Shown here piece after piece: positions 53,648-63,932 of a stretch of DNA of 64,000 nt. The stretch comes from Bacteroidales bacterium (GTDB taxonomy: Bacteria; Bacteroidota; Bacteroidia; Bacteroidales; CAIWKO01). The position numbers and the translations under genes were made by a program. Where the stretch lies: the NCBI GenBank assembly GCA_023228145.1, contig JALOBU010000014.1, positions 1 to 64,000 on the forward strand, given 5' to 3'. The notes under the pieces are model-generated. The model saw only the letters and a list, made by a program, of their open reading frames with translations, was not told the origin of the DNA and made no database searches. The first letter of the stretch is position 1. Every line of letters begins with the position of its first letter.

Positions 53648-56600
53648 TTATTGTTTTATTACCTTGCTGTTATAAATCCCCGTCCCTGCTGTTACCCTTA
53701 TAAAATATAATCCATCTGGTAGCTCTTTAAGATTCATTTTGTAAAGGTTCTGTCCGTTTATTGCATTTTCGTTTTTCATAGATACCAACTTTCCTTGTAT
53801 ATCAAAAAGTGCTATTGCAATCTGTTGTTCAGTGTTTGAGAAAAGGTCAATATGAACTTGCTCACTTACGGGATTGGGATATACATTAATATAATTATCA
53901 AGGCTGATATCCTGGAAGCCTTCATAGGAAAGCTGATGGAACCCAACATTATCCAAATAAGCGTTATCCATAACAAAAAGAAGTGTGTCTTTTGAAATAT
54001 TGCGGGATTCAAAAGTAACGGTAAACTGTGTACCCGCATAAGAATCCATGTTAATCCAATAGGTAACAAATGGGTCGGTGCTTGCTGAAGTGGGATTGTA
54101 TGTCCCGCCTATTTGAATAGAGTCATTAACAAGCACCCTGAAATTACTTGCCATACTAAAGTCCATTCCATCGCCAAGAAACATTTCATAGGCCGTCTTC
54201 CCGAAAGTCTGCTTCAGGTCGAAGTTAAGGTATGCGTGGCTCCAGGCAGTAGCATCAACACAGAAAGTTATTTTCGCAGACAGGAACTCATTTATTTCCC
54301 AGTTGTTTCCACCATCGGGGAATTCAAGCAGGGTATAGTATTCCATCGCATTTCCACCTGTCATTCGGAAACCTTTTGTTCCGGAATTTGGGTTACTGGC
54401 TGCAGAAGCTACACCGGCATGTGCTTGTGAACCGAGTGTAACAAGAAAATTTCTGATGGTGTTTGCTTCTTCAAAAGTTATCATGGTGTCGGCCAGTGCA
54501 AAAGGATTTTTAATATTTGCCATACTGTAAAGGTCGTTGTTGTTCATACTGTCAATCTCAAAATTTGTCTTTGCCCTGATGGTATAAATATTAGGTTCTG
54601 ATAAATCTACAGGTGTGGAAAAAGTATGATAAATAACAGAATCCGGGAAAAAGTCGTAGGTAGTAGTAATTGTATCATTTACCCAGGTAACCCCGTTATC
54701 AACAGTATATGCCACAGGTATTTCATTGCCAGCGCCCAGGAATTCACATCCGAAAAAGCTAACCTGAATGGTTAGGTCTTCATCATTTGACATAAAACAT
54801 TTTGAAGCGGGTTCAAGAATACCTGTAACGCCTACGTCGCTGTTTTGATAAATCTTATTAATAAATGAATAGTCCTGAATAGTATCATTCATGCTAATGG
54901 TATCGTTTTTATAACTTACCCAGCATTTAATGTGATGCGTTCCTATAACATGAACATCTGCTTGTTCCGAAAAGGTAAAATTTAGGGTATCACCTCCATT
55001 AAGGTCAGCAGTAAGTATCAATGTGTCATTAACAAGAACACCGCCATCAGCCTGATACCCGAAAAATACAGTATCGTTAGCCAAAAGAGGTAACATGCAG
55101 CCATTGTAAATCGTCCTTACAGAGACAGTTTCGTTTGTCATTCCACAGGCAGTAACGGGTTGGGTAACTCGGTTAGCATACAGGTCGTTATCTGCTACCA
55201 TCATCCCCAATCCTACTGCGTACCAAGCATTGGCTGTTTGCATCATTTCTTCCGAGCAGTTACCAAAAATATCAATAGCAGCCTGTATGGTTGCAAGGCG
55301 GGCATCGTAAAACTCGGATGTGCTTGTCAGATATACTGAAAGAGCTCTGTAGGCAATAGAATCGGATTTTCCAAATCCGATGCCATGAACATTATATGCA
55401 TTACCAAAGTCATTAATTCCGCTTCCACCTTCGGTAAGCAAATAAAACCAGAAATTGCCAATGCTGTTATTTAAGTGAACTCCGCCATTATCCATGGTGC
55501 CTGAATACCAATGTGTGCCATGGTAAGTATCCGGCTGGTCATCTTCGTTGGGGTCTGACATGTTTCTGAAGCCATTGCCTCCTGAAAGGTCGAAATCTTC
55601 TCCAACAAACCAGTCAGCCAGAGCAGGTGTGGCATAGAATTCAACAGCAGCCGAAAAAATATCGCTGAAAGCCTCGTTTAATGCACCGGGCTCATTTTGA
55701 TAAACAAGGTTGGCAGTATATTCGGTCACTCCATGTGTAAGCTCATGTGCACAAACATCCAATGCAGTAAAAGGCCCTTGTGATGTCCCGTCACCATCTC
55801 CATAAGTCATGCGTGTACCATCCCAAAATGCATTAGCATAATCCTCATCATAATGCACATAGCTTAATAGTATGGAGCCATTATCATCATAGCTGTTCCG
55901 GCCATGCATATTCTGGTAATAATCGTAAGTTTGCTCTGCACCAAAATGTGCGTCAAGAGCCACTTCATCTAATTCTGTATTAGTAAGGTCCCAATCAGTA
56001 TCAGGATGAGTGAAATCAACGGCTGCACCGTAGTTTGTCCCGGTGTTAAGGTCATATGTTTCAACACCACTACGGCTGGTTTCTCTTAGGCGATAAGCGC
56101 CTGGTCCTGTAGAGTCAACTGTTATATTCTGAACTCCGCTGAACTTAGTGTGAGCAACAGCAGGAACATCCGTTACATGGATACGTTCAAGAGTGTGGTA
56201 AATATTTCCGTTGAGCGCATCAACATAAACATATTTATGAGATAAGGGTTGAGATGCGTAAATATTTACTTTATATGCTAATATATATTTGGAAGCATCT
56301 TTGCTGAAATTTTTATCAATATAAACTAATTGGGCTTTGGGATAATATGTGGCTTGTGGGTCTTTTTTTGCCCTTTTTATCAATGCTTCATTTTCCTGAG
56401 ATTCCCACATATAGGTTTCTGCATTAGTAAAAGAAATAGCCTTGTTAATAGCATCTTGCGGAGATAATGAAGGGGTGGATACCGTATTAATACCATATAT
56501 GATATTTCCATTTCCACTAACGGCTTTTCCATTTTTGCTGTGAATAATAAATTCAGCTCCTTCAATAGGAATATTTTGACAATATTGCTGATAACGTTGG

Positions 56601-56848
56601 TGTGTAAAACCAAGTTTATCGCTTTCTGTTCTGACAGCAATCATCTGTTCGTTGTTTGTTAAGCCGAACTCCCCTTTATAAACATTAAAAACATTTGACG
56701 GATTAATGTTTTTATCTTCATGAAATTGTATCCATCCGGAAGGTGCTGTAATAGTTGCTATTTTAGTAATATTTTTACTGATTTGAGCACTGGCAGTAAC
56801 GATGGCCAAAAACAACGAAATAATAAAAGCAAAAGAAATTTTTCTCAT
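53648..56848 (-). CDS. T9SS-sorted M4-family (thermolysin-like) metallopeptidase
   Basis: 1066 residues: a signal peptide, an FTP/PepSY-like propeptide (about 30-225), then the peptidase domain with zinc ligands His368 and His372 in HELTH and Glu392 in NEAFSD; DNGGVHLNNSIGNF carries the catalytic histidine. Residues of about 590-990 form beta-rich domains, including a CARDB-like segment (MNDTIQDYSFINKIYQNSDVG) and a jellyroll-like region. The C-terminal sorting domain runs from YPNPVSEQVHIDLF to the end. It is a secreted protease exported by the type IX system. Confidence 0.95.
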   Translation of the reverse strand: MRKISFAFIISLFLAIVTASAQISKNITKIATITAPSGWIQFHEDKNINPSNVFNVYKGEFGLTNNEQMIAVRTESDKLGFTHQRYQQYCQNIPIEGAEFIIHSKNGKAVSGNGNIIYGINTVSTPSLSPQDAINKAISFTNAETYMWESQENEALIKRAKKDPQATYYPKAQLVYIDKNFSKDASKYILAYKVNIYASQPLSHKYVYVDALNGNIYHTLERIHVTDVPAVAHTKFSGVQNITVDSTGPGAYRLRETSRSGVETYDLNTGTNYGAAVDFTHPDTDWDLTNTELDEVALDAHFGAEQTYDYYQNMHGRNSYDDNGSILLSYVHYDEDYANAFWDGTRMTYGDGDGTSQGPFTALDVCAHELTHGVTEYTANLVYQNEPGALNEAFSDIFSAAVEFYATPALADWFVGEDFDLSGGNGFRNMSDPNEDDQPDTYHGTHWYSGTMDNGGVHLNNSIGNFWFYLLTEGGSGINDFGNAYNVHGIGFGKSDSIAYRALSVYLTSTSEFYDARLATIQAAIDIFGNCSEEMMQTANAWYAVGLGMMVADNDLYANRVTQPVTACGMTNETVSVRTIYNGCMLPLLANDTVFFGYQADGGVLVNDTLILTADLNGGDTLNFTFSEQADVHVIGTHHIKCWVSYKNDTISMNDTIQDYSFINKIYQNSDVGVTGILEPASKCFMSNDEDLTIQVSFFGCEFLGAGNEIPVAYTVDNGVTWVNDTITTTYDFFPDSVIYHTFSTPVDLSEPNIYTIRAKTNFEIDSMNNNDLYSMANIKNPFALADTMITFEEANTIRNFLVTLGSQAHAGVASAASNPNSGTKGFRMTGGNAMEYYTLLEFPDGGNNWEINEFLSAKITFCVDATAWSHAYLNFDLKQTFGKTAYEMFLGDGMDFSMASNFRVLVNDSIQIGGTYNPTSASTDPFVTYWINMDSYAGTQFTVTFESRNISKDTLLFVMDNAYLDNVGFHQLSYEGFQDISLDNYINVYPNPVSEQVHIDLFSNTEQQIAIALFDIQGKLVSMKNENAINGQNLYKMNLKELPDGLYFIRVTAGTGIYNSKVIKQ

Positions 56849-56891
56849 GATAAAATCATTTTTTAGTTTATATTAATTAAAAGAATAACTA

Positions 56892-56899
56892 CAAAAATA
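56892..56899 (-). promoter_or_regulatory. -7 promoter element (TATTTTTG) for the M4 peptidase
   Basis: The element ends 43 bases before the ATG at 56848. Confidence 0.45.
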
Positions 56900-56946
56900 A
56901 GAAGAATTGTTTTACATAAAAATTTTTAACTTATAACGTAATATTA

Positions 56947-56954
56947 TAATTTTG
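56947..56954 (+). promoter_or_regulatory. -7 promoter element (TAATTTTG) for the LtaS-like gene
   Basis: The element ends 8 bases before the ATG at 56963, giving an almost leaderless transcript. Confidence 0.5.
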
Positions 56955-56962
56955 CAGAAGCT

Positions 56963-58843
56963 ATGCCTAAAAAGACTTTACAACGGCAGATAATCATTTC
57001 TTTTCTGAAACAGTTCCTGTTTTGGCTTGTTATTTTTAACATTTTACGCGTAATTTTTTCTTTCTACAATATAAATTTTCTGAAAGGAGTAACTTTCATC
57101 GAATACATTGGCGTTTTTTGGCATTCTCTGCCTCTTGATATTTCTGCAATATGTTATATTATGGGGTTGCCTTTTATTATACTTATTATACAAAGTTTTT
57201 ATCAAACACGTTGGATAGAGATACTTAATAAAATTTATGTATTTATTGTTTTATTTTTGGTGATTTTTATTGCAATTGCTGAAAGCGGAGTTTACGGTGA
57301 ATGGAAAACCAAACTTCATTATAAAGCATTGATGTATCTGATAAATCCCAAAGAAATTATTGGTACAGCTCAAACCTGGCAACTTATTGTATTTGCTATT
57401 GCCTTACCTGTTCAACAAATATTGTTTTACTTACTTTATTTGAAAGTTTTTTATAAAAAAATTCAAGCCACAACAAAAAATCACCTTTTTTCTTTTTTAT
57501 TTATTATTCTTATGCCTGGTTTATTATTTCTTGGTTTAAGAGGAGGGGCGAAGCAGATACCAATAAACCAGAGCCAGTCATATTATTCTCATCATGAAAT
57601 ATTAAACAATATTTCCGTAAATTCTTTATGGAATCTCGGTCGTAGTATAATAGATAATTACAATTTGATTCACAAAAACCCTTATGAATATTTTAAGTTG
57701 AGTGAAGCATGTGAAGAGGTGGATAAAATGTTCAATGTTGCCTCAGATAGCATTATTAAAATATTAAACACAAACAGGCCTAATATTGTTTTCTTTATCC
57801 TTGAAGGATGGTCAGCGGACCTTATTGAAAGTCTGGGAGGAGAAAAAGGCATTACACCTTTTTTTCATGAACTTGAACATGATGGAGTTTTATTTACGAA
57901 TATATATTCAAGTGGCACACGCTCTCAGGAAGGGATGGCAGCTATCTTCAGCGGGTTCCCGGCGCAGACAATTACTACAATAACATCACAACCTGAAAAA
58001 TACAACAAACTACCCTCGCTGAATAAAAGCATAAAGCAAGAAGGTTATTTCTCTTCATTCTATTTCGGAGGCCAGCTTATTTACGGGAATATCAAGAGTT
58101 ACATGATGTATAACAATTTTGACAGAATAATTGAGGAAGAGGATCTTCCTTCAAATTTGCCCAGGGGAAAACTTGGAGTGCATGATGAATATACGTTCCC
58201 CTATTTTCTGAAAGAAATTAACAGGCAAAAACCACCATTTATTACCTGTATTTTTACATTAAGCACACATTCGCCTTATGATTGCAATATGCCGGAAAAT
58301 TTTACATGGCCTGAGTTTGAAAAAAAATATGTGAATGCTGCATTTTATGCGGACAATTGCCTGAAGAATTTCTTTATCCTTGCTAAGAAACAGCCGTGGT
58401 ACGAAAACACTCTTTTTGTGTTGATATCTGACCATAGCCATAGTTCTTACCGTAACCATAGTTATTACTCACCCGACTATCATAAAATAGTTTTGATGTT
58501 TTGTGGTGATGTGATTAAAGAGGAATATAAAGGAACTATAATATCAAAAACCGGCTCGCAAACCGACCTCGCAAAAACCCTATTAACGCAACTTGCTATT
58601 CCATCAGATAGTTTTTCGTGGAGCAAAAACCTCCTGAATCCCGCAAGTAATGAATTTGCTTTCTATGCTTTTAACAACGGCTTTGGTTTTGTCAGAAAAG
58701 GAGCGGAAATATGCTATGATGCCAATTTAGAAAAAACTGTTTTGCTGAAAATTGATTCGGTTTCTGTTTATACAGAAAGTGAATTGTTAAAGCAGGCAAA
58801 ATCATACATGCAATGCAGTTTTCAGCAATATATGGATTTTTAA
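56963..58843 (+). CDS. LtaS-like membrane sulfatase/phosphoglycerol transferase
   Basis: 626 residues. Five membrane helices occupy about residues 10-205, and the extracytoplasmic alkaline-phosphatase-fold domain starts near NIVFFILEGWSAD. Thr319 in SSGTRSQEG aligns with the nucleophile threonine of lipoteichoic acid synthase, and LFVLISDHSHSS supplies metal ligands. Gram-negative members transfer phosphoglycerol or phosphoethanolamine to glycans or lipids. The substrate here is unknown. Confidence 0.9.
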   Translation: MPKKTLQRQIIISFLKQFLFWLVIFNILRVIFSFYNINFLKGVTFIEYIGVFWHSLPLDISAICYIMGLPFIILIIQSFYQTRWIEILNKIYVFIVLFLVIFIAIAESGVYGEWKTKLHYKALMYLINPKEIIGTAQTWQLIVFAIALPVQQILFYLLYLKVFYKKIQATTKNHLFSFLFIILMPGLLFLGLRGGAKQIPINQSQSYYSHHEILNNISVNSLWNLGRSIIDNYNLIHKNPYEYFKLSEACEEVDKMFNVASDSIIKILNTNRPNIVFFILEGWSADLIESLGGEKGITPFFHELEHDGVLFTNIYSSGTRSQEGMAAIFSGFPAQTITTITSQPEKYNKLPSLNKSIKQEGYFSSFYFGGQLIYGNIKSYMMYNNFDRIIEEEDLPSNLPRGKLGVHDEYTFPYFLKEINRQKPPFITCIFTLSTHSPYDCNMPENFTWPEFEKKYVNAAFYADNCLKNFFILAKKQPWYENTLFVLISDHSHSSYRNHSYYSPDYHKIVLMFCGDVIKEEYKGTIISKTGSQTDLAKTLLTQLAIPSDSFSWSKNLLNPASNEFAFYAFNNGFGFVRKGAEICYDANLEKTVLLKIDSVSVYTESELLKQAKSYMQCSFQQYMDF

Positions 58844-58932
58844 TTGGCAATAGAACCAAGTCCTGAATAAATCTTTGAAATTCTTATACAATAATTATTT
58901 AAGGAAAAAAGTTATTCTATGCAAAAAAACAC

Positions 58933-58940
58933 TAATTTTG
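58933..58940 (+). promoter_or_regulatory. -7 promoter element (TAATTTTG) for the bamD cluster
   Basis: It ends 4 bases before the ATG at 58945, the shortest such spacing in the window. It probably drives the cluster through recN. Confidence 0.5.
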
Positions 58941-58944
58941 CACC

Positions 58945-59784
58945 ATGAATCACTTTGCAAAGAGCATTACTTTCTGCATTCTGCTATTGGCAGGTCTTTT
59001 GTTGAATTCATGCAGCGAATACCGTAAGGTTGTAAAAAGTTCAGACCTGAGATTGAAATACAAAACAGCCCTTGAGCTTTATGAGAAAGAAGATTATCAC
59101 CGTGCCATGCAGCTTTTTGATGAATTGCTTATTTATTACCGCGGCACCGATACATCAGAGAAAATTAATTTCTATTACGCTTACTGCTATTATGGCGAAA
59201 GCGATTATCTGCAGGCGGGGTATTATTTTGCAAAATTTGCAGCCACTTTTCCAGCCAGCAGATATGCCGAAGAATGCAATTATATGTCTGCTTACTGTCA
59301 GTATTTATATTCCCCGGAATATGGCTTAGACCAAACCATTACCATTGATGCAATTAAGCAACTGCAAATTTTTATTAATTCTTACCCTAAAAGTGAACGC
59401 ATCGCTAAATGCAACGAACTTATTGATGAATTAAGGGGTAAACTTGAAAAAAAGGCTTACGAAATTGCAAAATTATATTTTAAAATCGAGAGCTACCAAT
59501 CCGCATTTATTTCTTTTAATAACCTCCTAAAAGACTATCCTGATACAAAATTCAGGGAAGATGCATATTATTACATGCTGACATCAAGTTTTTTTTATGC
59601 ACAAAACAGTGTTGAAAGGAAAAAGAAAGAGCGCTTTGAACTTGCCCGCGATTCGTACAACTCACTATTAAATGCTTTTCCTGAATCAAAATATTTAAAA
59701 GATGCTAAATCCGTTATGAAAAATATTGATAAGGAATTATTAAAAATTGATGAAAAAGAAATGAACAAAACAAACAGTTTATAA
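58945..59784 (+). CDS. bamD: Outer membrane assembly factor BamD
   Basis: 279 residues. Lipoprotein signal with lipobox LLNSC (Cys near 23) and SEYRKVVKSSDLRLKYKTALELY, typical of Bacteroidota BamD. Five TPR-like units follow (YEKEDYHRAMQLFDELLIYY, YYGESDYLQAGYYFAKFAATFP and further copies). It is an outer-membrane lipoprotein that supports BamA in inserting barrel proteins. First gene of the bamD-rpoZ-coaBC-DUF4835-recN cluster. Confidence 0.95.
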   Translation: MNHFAKSITFCILLLAGLLLNSCSEYRKVVKSSDLRLKYKTALELYEKEDYHRAMQLFDELLIYYRGTDTSEKINFYYAYCYYGESDYLQAGYYFAKFAATFPASRYAEECNYMSAYCQYLYSPEYGLDQTITIDAIKQLQIFINSYPKSERIAKCNELIDELRGKLEKKAYEIAKLYFKIESYQSAFISFNNLLKDYPDTKFREDAYYYMLTSSFFYAQNSVERKKKERFELARDSYNSLLNAFPESKYLKDAKSVMKNIDKELLKIDEKEMNKTNSL

Positions 59785-59804
59785 TCAATTAATAAAATCA
59801 AAAA

Positions 59805-60140
59805 ATGGACATTAAGAAATCAAAAACAGGGGCGTTGGCCGTTACAAGAAACATTAACGATTTTGTTAAAGAAACAGGTAACATTTACGAAACAGTGGTT
59901 ATTCTCTCAAATCGTGCAAACAGAATAGCTTCTAACCTGAAAGAAGAACTGAATTCTAAAATTGAAGAATTCTCATCGACCACTGACAACCTGGAAGAAA
60001 TTTTTGAAAACCGCGAACAGATTGAAATTGCCAAGTATTATGAACGTCTTCCAAAACCAACATTAATAGCAGTAAGTGAATATTTAAATAGCAAATTATA
60101 TTTCCGCAATCCGCTTAAAGAAAATCCTACAGATTTTTAG
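59805..60140 (+). CDS. rpoZ: RNA polymerase omega subunit-like protein
   Basis: 111 residues. KTGALAVTRNINDFVKETGNIYETVVILSNRANRIA corresponds to the omega core helices of the Bacteroidota RpoZ family. The C-terminal region (about 65-105) is helical and ends in NPTDF. Omega assists assembly of the beta' subunit. It sits 20 bases after bamD and 12 before coaBC, its conserved position in the phylum. Confidence 0.9.
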   Translation: MDIKKSKTGALAVTRNINDFVKETGNIYETVVILSNRANRIASNLKEELNSKIEEFSSTTDNLEEIFENREQIEIAKYYERLPKPTLIAVSEYLNSKLYFRNPLKENPTDF

Positions 60141-60152
60141 AAGTAAAAAGCT

Positions 60153-61352
60153 ATGCTTAAGGGAAAAAAAATAATAATAGGTATTACCGGCAGCATTGCT
60201 GCTTATAAAATTCCCATTTTAATTCGGCTGCTTATTAAAGAAGGTGCAATAGTTCAAATAATCATGACACCTGCAGCGAAAGATTTTGTAACCCCGCTAA
60301 CACTTTCAACTCTATCTGGAAAGCCGGCGCTTTGTGAAGGGTTCAACAAAACTGACGGAAGTTGGAACAGTCATATAGAACTGGGAAACTGGGCTGATAT
60401 TTTTCTCATAGCCCCGGTAACAGCAAATACTTTAGCGAAAATGGTTTCAGGTTTAGCGGACAATCTTTTAGTCGCTACATATCTTGCAGCAAAATGCCCT
60501 GTTTTTTTTGCTCCGGCTATGGATACAGATATGTACAAACACCCTTCGACTCAAAAAAATGTTAAAACACTTTGTTCTTACGGAAATTACCTTATTAAGC
60601 CACAAGAGGGCGAACTGGCAAGTGGCTTATGCGGTGCAGGCAGAATGGAAGAACCTGAGAAAATAATAAAAATAATTGCCGAATACCAAAAAAAAAAAGA
60701 AGATTTTAAAAACAAAAAAATTTTAATTACAGCAGGCCCTACCTGCGAAAATATTGACCCCGTAAGGTTCATTAGTAATCATTCTTCAGGGCTTATGGGT
60801 TTTGAGCTTGCCCGTGAATGTGCTGAAAGAGGGGCAAAGGTGTCATTGATTACAGGCCCTGTCCATATTAGCATTTCTCACCCAAATAACCATCTTACAG
60901 AAGTAACTTCTGCTGCAGAAATGCATAAAACCTGCCTTGAGAAATTTCAGCATGCCGATATCACCATAATGGCTGCAGCTGTTGCAGATTATACACCGAA
61001 GATGCAGGCCAAACATAAAATAAAAAAAGCATCCTCTCATTTAAGTCTGGAGCTTGAAAGAACTTCCGACATTCTTGCTGAGATGGGCAAAAGAAAAAAA
61101 AACAATCAGTTTCTTGTTGGGTTTGCACTCGAAACCGAGAATGAAACCGAAAATGCCATTAAGAAACTAAAAAATAAAAACCTTGACATTATCGTTATTA
61201 ATTCTTTGAAATACAAAGGGGCAGGTTTCGGGCATTTAACAAATAAGGTATCTATAATGGATAAGGCCTTAAAAAAGAAAAATTTTGCACTTAAATCTAA
61301 AAGAGAAGTGGCTATTGATATAGCAAACGAAATCAAATTGTTATACAAATAA
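60153..61352 (+). CDS. coaBC: Bifunctional phosphopantothenoylcysteine decarboxylase/phosphopantothenate-cysteine ligase
   Basis: 399 residues. The CoaC part has GITGSIAAYKIP, the HIEL...WADIFLIAPVTANTLAKM segment with the catalytic histidine and GLCGAGRMEEPE with the active-site cysteine near residue 168. The CoaB part begins near 185 with ILITAGPTCENIDPVRFI and SNHSSGLMG. It makes 4'-phosphopantetheine for CoA in the cytoplasm, working upstream of coaE at 13491. Confidence 0.97.
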   Translation: MLKGKKIIIGITGSIAAYKIPILIRLLIKEGAIVQIIMTPAAKDFVTPLTLSTLSGKPALCEGFNKTDGSWNSHIELGNWADIFLIAPVTANTLAKMVSGLADNLLVATYLAAKCPVFFAPAMDTDMYKHPSTQKNVKTLCSYGNYLIKPQEGELASGLCGAGRMEEPEKIIKIIAEYQKKKEDFKNKKILITAGPTCENIDPVRFISNHSSGLMGFELARECAERGAKVSLITGPVHISISHPNNHLTEVTSAAEMHKTCLEKFQHADITIMAAAVADYTPKMQAKHKIKKASSHLSLELERTSDILAEMGKRKKNNQFLVGFALETENETENAIKKLKNKNLDIIVINSLKYKGAGFGHLTNKVSIMDKALKKKNFALKSKREVAIDIANEIKLLYK

Positions 61353-61355
61353 CTC

Positions 61356-62261
61356 ATGAGAAAAACTATCGTATTTTTAATTATCATTTTGCAATTATCT
61401 TTTTTCGTCCATGCTCAGGAATTGTTTTGTAATGTTAGTGTAAATTCATCACAAATAAGCGGTTCGGACAAAACAGTTTTTGAAACTATGCAAACGGCTA
61501 TAAGGGAGTTTCTCAATAACAGAAAATGGACGAATTATAACTACAGGCAGGAAGAAAAAATTGAATGCACTTTTTTCTTTAACATCACTGAAAGAAGCTC
61601 TGATGTTGACTTTAAGGGTACATTACAGGTGCAGTCACGCCGCCCAATATTTAATACTTCGTATAATTCCCCTATGTTAAACTTACTTGATAAAGACATT
61701 TCTTTTAAGTACATTCAGAACCAGACACTTGACTATGATGATAACAATTTTTATTCAAACCTTACTGCGCTGATTGCATATTATGCATATATTATTATTG
61801 GACTTGATTTTGATTCTTATTCGATGAAAGCCGGAGTCCCTTATTACACAAAAGCTCAGAATATAGTTACCCTTGCACAAAACACAGCCGATAAAGGTTG
61901 GAAGTCTTTCGAAAGCAGAAAAAACAGGTACTGGCTTGTTGAAAACCTCCTGAATGACTCTTATGGAGGTTTTCGAGAATGTTTATACTTTTATCACCTC
62001 AAAGGGTTTGATAACATGAAAGAAAATATGGTAAATGGAACTAATTCAGTTATTACTGCTATGGAAAAAATGCAATATGTAGTAAAACAAACCCCCAACC
62101 TTTATTACGCCAATGTTTTCATGGACACCAAGAGGGATGAGATTATCAGCCTTTTTTCCCAAGCTGCAGCTACAGACAAACCTCGTATTGTGAATATTCT
62201 TAAAGATATTGATCCTGCCCATTCCAACGATTATAATACAAAAATTCTAAATGTAAAGTAA
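61356..62261 (+). CDS. DUF4835-family exported protein
   Basis: 301 residues with a signal peptide ending near VHAQ. QELFCNVSVNSSQISGSDKTVF, TFFFNITERSSDVDFKGTLQVQ and RPIFNTSYNSPMLNLLDKDI are the family signature. The family is restricted to Bacteroidota, and its conserved place between coaBC and recN is seen here. Its function is unknown, probably in the periplasm. It starts 3 bases after coaBC. Confidence 0.93.
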   Translation: MRKTIVFLIIILQLSFFVHAQELFCNVSVNSSQISGSDKTVFETMQTAIREFLNNRKWTNYNYRQEEKIECTFFFNITERSSDVDFKGTLQVQSRRPIFNTSYNSPMLNLLDKDISFKYIQNQTLDYDDNNFYSNLTALIAYYAYIIIGLDFDSYSMKAGVPYYTKAQNIVTLAQNTADKGWKSFESRKNRYWLVENLLNDSYGGFRECLYFYHLKGFDNMKENMVNGTNSVITAMEKMQYVVKQTPNLYYANVFMDTKRDEIISLFSQAAATDKPRIVNILKDIDPAHSNDYNTKILNVK

Positions 62262-62269
62262 AGCGTACT

Positions 62270-63922
62270 ATGCTTAAGACGCTTCACATTTCAAACTATG
62301 CCTTGATTGACAACCTGGAGGCAGAATTTTATCCCGGATTCTCTGTTGTTACAGGAGAGACAGGGGCGGGGAAGTCAATAATATTAGGAGCTTTTTCCTT
62401 AATATTGGGGCAAAGAGCAGACGCTCAGGTACTGACTGATAAAAAACGCAAATGCATCATTGAAGCAATTTTTTTTGTTGAAAAAGGTTTTGCAGCAGAT
62501 TTTTTCACATTTCAAGGATTGGATTTTGACACAACGCTGATACTTCGCAGGGAAATCAATCCTGAAGGCAAATCAAGGTCTTTTATAAACGACACTCCTG
62601 CATCTCTGGCACAACTGAAAGAACTTGGCGACAAACTAGTGGACGTACATTCACAGCATCAGACACGCATGATAAACACCATGGATTTTCAGATGCTTGC
62701 CATAGATGATTATGCAGGCATTTCCGATAAGGTCAGGAAGCATGCAGAGGAGTTCGCAGCAAGCAACGAAATAAAAAATGAATTAGTACGCCTGATGGAT
62801 TTAGAACAGAAATCTAAAAACGAAGCAGATTTTTTTAATTTTTTATATAACGAACTCGAACAGTCAGCATTGAAGGAAAACGAGCAACCAAGCCTTGAGC
62901 AGGAACTTGAGATGCTCAACAATGTTGAACTAATAAAATCTACATTGACAAAGACTCTTTATGCTCTGAATCAGGAAGAAAATAATATTCTGCAACAACT
63001 TGTTAATATTCAGCAACAGATAGCATCTTTATCAAAATTTGATATTAGCCTGGAAGAGAATTCCAAAAGAATGCAAAGCCTGAATATTGAGTTGAAGGAT
63101 ATTGTTTCAGAATTGGAACACACAGAGGGAAAAATATTCTTCAACCCGGAAAGACTTGAAACCGTAAGCCAGCGTCTTAGCGAAATATATCGTTTACAGC
63201 AAAAACACAAAGTATCCTCTGTGAAAGAATTGATTGACATAAAAAATGAATTAGATAGTAAATTGCAACATATTGCTTCGCTGGAAGGAGACATTGAAAA
63301 ACTTAAGAAAAAAATTACTTCAAAAGAAAACGAATTACAGAAATCTGCTGAAAAAATTTCTTCGGCCCGCAAGGCAGTATTCCCCGAAATTGAACAAAAA
63401 CTTGTGAACATGCTTCAGATGTTAGGCATTCCTAACGCGAGAATAAAAATACAGTGCATTCAATCGGGGTTTATGAAAGAAAATGGGTTAGATGAGATTA
63501 GTTTTACTTTCAGTGCCAATAAAGGCTCCGAACTGAAAGAATTTGAACGTATTGCTTCTGGAGGGGAACAGTCACGACTTATGTTGGCAATTAAATCTCT
63601 AATCTCAAGAAAAAAACTCTTGCCAACCATTATTTTCGATGAGATCGATAGCGGCGTATCCGGCGAAATAGCCTCAAAGACCGGCTCCATTATGAAAGAG
63701 CTTTCAAAAGATATGCAGGTGATAGCAATAACTCATTTACCTCAAATAGCAGGTAAAAGCGACTATCATTATCAGGTTTTCAAAACTGAAGATGAAAAAT
63801 CAACCTTTACTCATATGAAAGTTCTAACCAAAGAAGAGAGGATTGATGTTCTTGCAACTATGCTTAGCGGCAATAAAATTACGGATGCTTCCATAAAAAC
63901 AGCCAAACAATTGCTTCATTAG
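62270..63922 (+). CDS. recN: DNA repair ATPase RecN
   Basis: 550 residues, full length. Walker A GETGAGKS at residues 29-36, a coiled-coil middle (about 155-365), the ABC signature SGGEQSRLML and Walker B IIFDEIDSG near residue 455. RecN is an SMC-like protein that acts on double-strand breaks with RecA. It lies 8 bases after the DUF4835 gene and ends the cluster. Confidence 0.97.
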   Translation: MLKTLHISNYALIDNLEAEFYPGFSVVTGETGAGKSIILGAFSLILGQRADAQVLTDKKRKCIIEAIFFVEKGFAADFFTFQGLDFDTTLILRREINPEGKSRSFINDTPASLAQLKELGDKLVDVHSQHQTRMINTMDFQMLAIDDYAGISDKVRKHAEEFAASNEIKNELVRLMDLEQKSKNEADFFNFLYNELEQSALKENEQPSLEQELEMLNNVELIKSTLTKTLYALNQEENNILQQLVNIQQQIASLSKFDISLEENSKRMQSLNIELKDIVSELEHTEGKIFFNPERLETVSQRLSEIYRLQQKHKVSSVKELIDIKNELDSKLQHIASLEGDIEKLKKKITSKENELQKSAEKISSARKAVFPEIEQKLVNMLQMLGIPNARIKIQCIQSGFMKENGLDEISFTFSANKGSELKEFERIASGGEQSRLMLAIKSLISRKKLLPTIIFDEIDSGVSGEIASKTGSIMKELSKDMQVIAITHLPQIAGKSDYHYQVFKTEDEKSTFTHMKVLTKEERIDVLATMLSGNKITDASIKTAKQLLH

Positions 63923-63932
63923 AGTAAAAACA

